Position numbers and translations under genes: made by a program
The notes under the pieces: generated by a model
What the model was told of the DNA's origin: nothing
The model's input: the letters and a program-made list of their open reading frames with translations, nothing else
Databases searched by the model: none
Assembly: GCA_035352715.1 (NCBI GenBank)
Contig: DAOPYE010000064.1
Span: forward strand, 1 to 15,632
Reading direction: 5' to 3'
DNA from: DAOPYE01 sp035352715
GTDB lineage: Bacteria; Acidobacteriota; Holophagae; Holophagales; Holophagaceae
DNA: 15,632 nucleotides
Part shown: piece after piece, positions 15,028 to 15,632 of the stretch
Layout: the number at the start of each line of letters is the position of its first letter
How positions within the stretch are numbered: position 1 is the stretch's first letter

Positions 15028-15632
15028 CTACTGGCGGCTGCTTGCGAGGTCCAGGGGGCGTGCCAGGTGGTGTTCCGTCATCTGCTGAAAGGTGTGGGCC
15101 AACTCGAGCAACCGAACGTCCGAAAGATGGGGTCCGATGAGCTGGAGTCCCACGGGAAGCGGTCGGGACGTTGCTGGGTCTTCGGCAAAGCCCGCAGGCA
15201 CGCTCATGCAGGGCAGGGCCGCCAGGGCCGGGGTGACGGTGAAGACATCGGCGAGATACATCGCCATGGGGTCTTGCAGCTTTTCGCCCAGGCGGAAAGG
15301 TAGGGTGGGGCTCACGGGCGTGGCGAGGACGTCCACGCGTTGGAACGCATCCGTGAAGTCCTTGGTGATGAGGGTTCGGGTCTTGAGCGCTTTCAGGTAG
15401 AAGGCGTCGTAGCAGCCCTTGGATAGACAGAAGGTGCCCAGCAGGATGCGGCGCTTGACCTCGCTGCCGAACCCCTGATCCCGCGTCTCCGAGATCAGGG
15501 CGCCCAGCTCTGAGGCGTTCTCCCTTGCGCCGAATCGCACACCATCGTAGCGGCTCATGTTGCTGCTGACTTCGGAGGTGCAGATCAGGTAGTAGGTCTC
15601 GATGGCGTAGGCCGTGTTGGGAAGCGAAAGTT
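15028..15632 (-). CDS. gatA: Aspartyl/glutamyl-tRNA amidotransferase subunit A, C-terminal part (5' end outside window)
   Basis: GatA is the amidase subunit of GatCAB, which converts Glu-tRNA(Gln) and Asp-tRNA(Asn) to the amidated forms. The frame is open to the window edge: LSLPNTAYAIETYYLI runs into the SSNMSRYDGVRFG motif (ATG 15558 is internal). Then come GFGSEVKRRILLGTFCLS, DAFYLKALKTR, the DVLATPVSPTLPF segment, and PALAALPCMSVPAGF with PVGLQLIGPH near the C-terminus. About 200 of the usual 480-490 residues are visible. The amidase-signature catalytic Lys/Ser/Ser region lies outside the window, so activity cannot be judged here. The tRNA-Leu gene follows 36 bases downstream with no terminator between them, so they may share a transcript. 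Confidence 0.95.
   Translation of the reverse strand, partial: LSLPNTAYAIETYYLICTSEVSSNMSRYDGVRFGARENASELGALISETRDQGFGSEVKRRILLGTFCLSKGCYDAFYLKALKTRTLITKDFTDAFQRVDVLATPVSPTLPFRLGEKLQDPMAMYLADVFTVTPALAALPCMSVPAGFAEDPATSRPLPVGLQLIGPHLSDVRLLELAHTFQQMTEHHLARPLDLASSRQ

Noticed and set aside
1..15632. CRISPR array or tandem repeats
   Set aside because: No regularly spaced repeats were seen; the only clear long repeats are the pair around 12819 and 14862.

Overview
The window is GC-rich bacterial chromosome, densely coded on both strands. Gene content and protein character resemble Acidobacteriota of the Holophagae type (Geothrix/Holophaga). That placement is an impression from the proteins and could not be checked. 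Most genes are housekeeping or signalling: PEP/pyruvate interconversion, isoprenoid and NAD synthesis, tRNA amidation, a hybrid sensor kinase, a diiron oxygen-binding protein, and two exported peptidases.

Layout. 1-1821 (+) is the C-terminal two thirds of pyruvate phosphate dikinase. It converges on a hybrid PAS sensor kinase (1927-4275, -), and a perfect 16-bp-stem terminator lies between them. A minus-strand cluster nadE > pepF > ispE (9003 to 4495) follows; pepF and ispE overlap by ATGA. Divergent from nadE are a bacteriohemerythrin with all seven iron ligands (9172-9570) and a 63-aa unknown protein (9644-9835). An exported C69-type peptidase lies on the minus strand (9850-11469). Upstream of it is the broken remnant of a LytTR DNA-binding domain gene (11562-11910). 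Divergent from that is an HD-domain protein whose HD doublet has become HG (12065-12769).

The most unusual part is 12819-14888. A bidirectional terminator that probably once sat between the convergent HD gene and tRNA-Leu(CAA) is now present twice as a 27-bp direct repeat. Between the copies lies a 2016-bp block bounded by 17-bp perfect inverted repeats. Its contents are a mosaic: an orphan Xre/MbcA/ParS-type antitoxin without its usual toxin, a DUF5710/zinc-ribbon protein cut at its last CxxC, and the C-terminal part of an IS4-superfamily DDE transposase fused out of frame behind it. It looks like an insertion sequence that lost the front of its transposase and carries passenger genes. The insertion left each flanking gene with its own terminator. 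The window closes with tRNA-Leu(CAA) and the 3' part of gatA, both on the minus strand.
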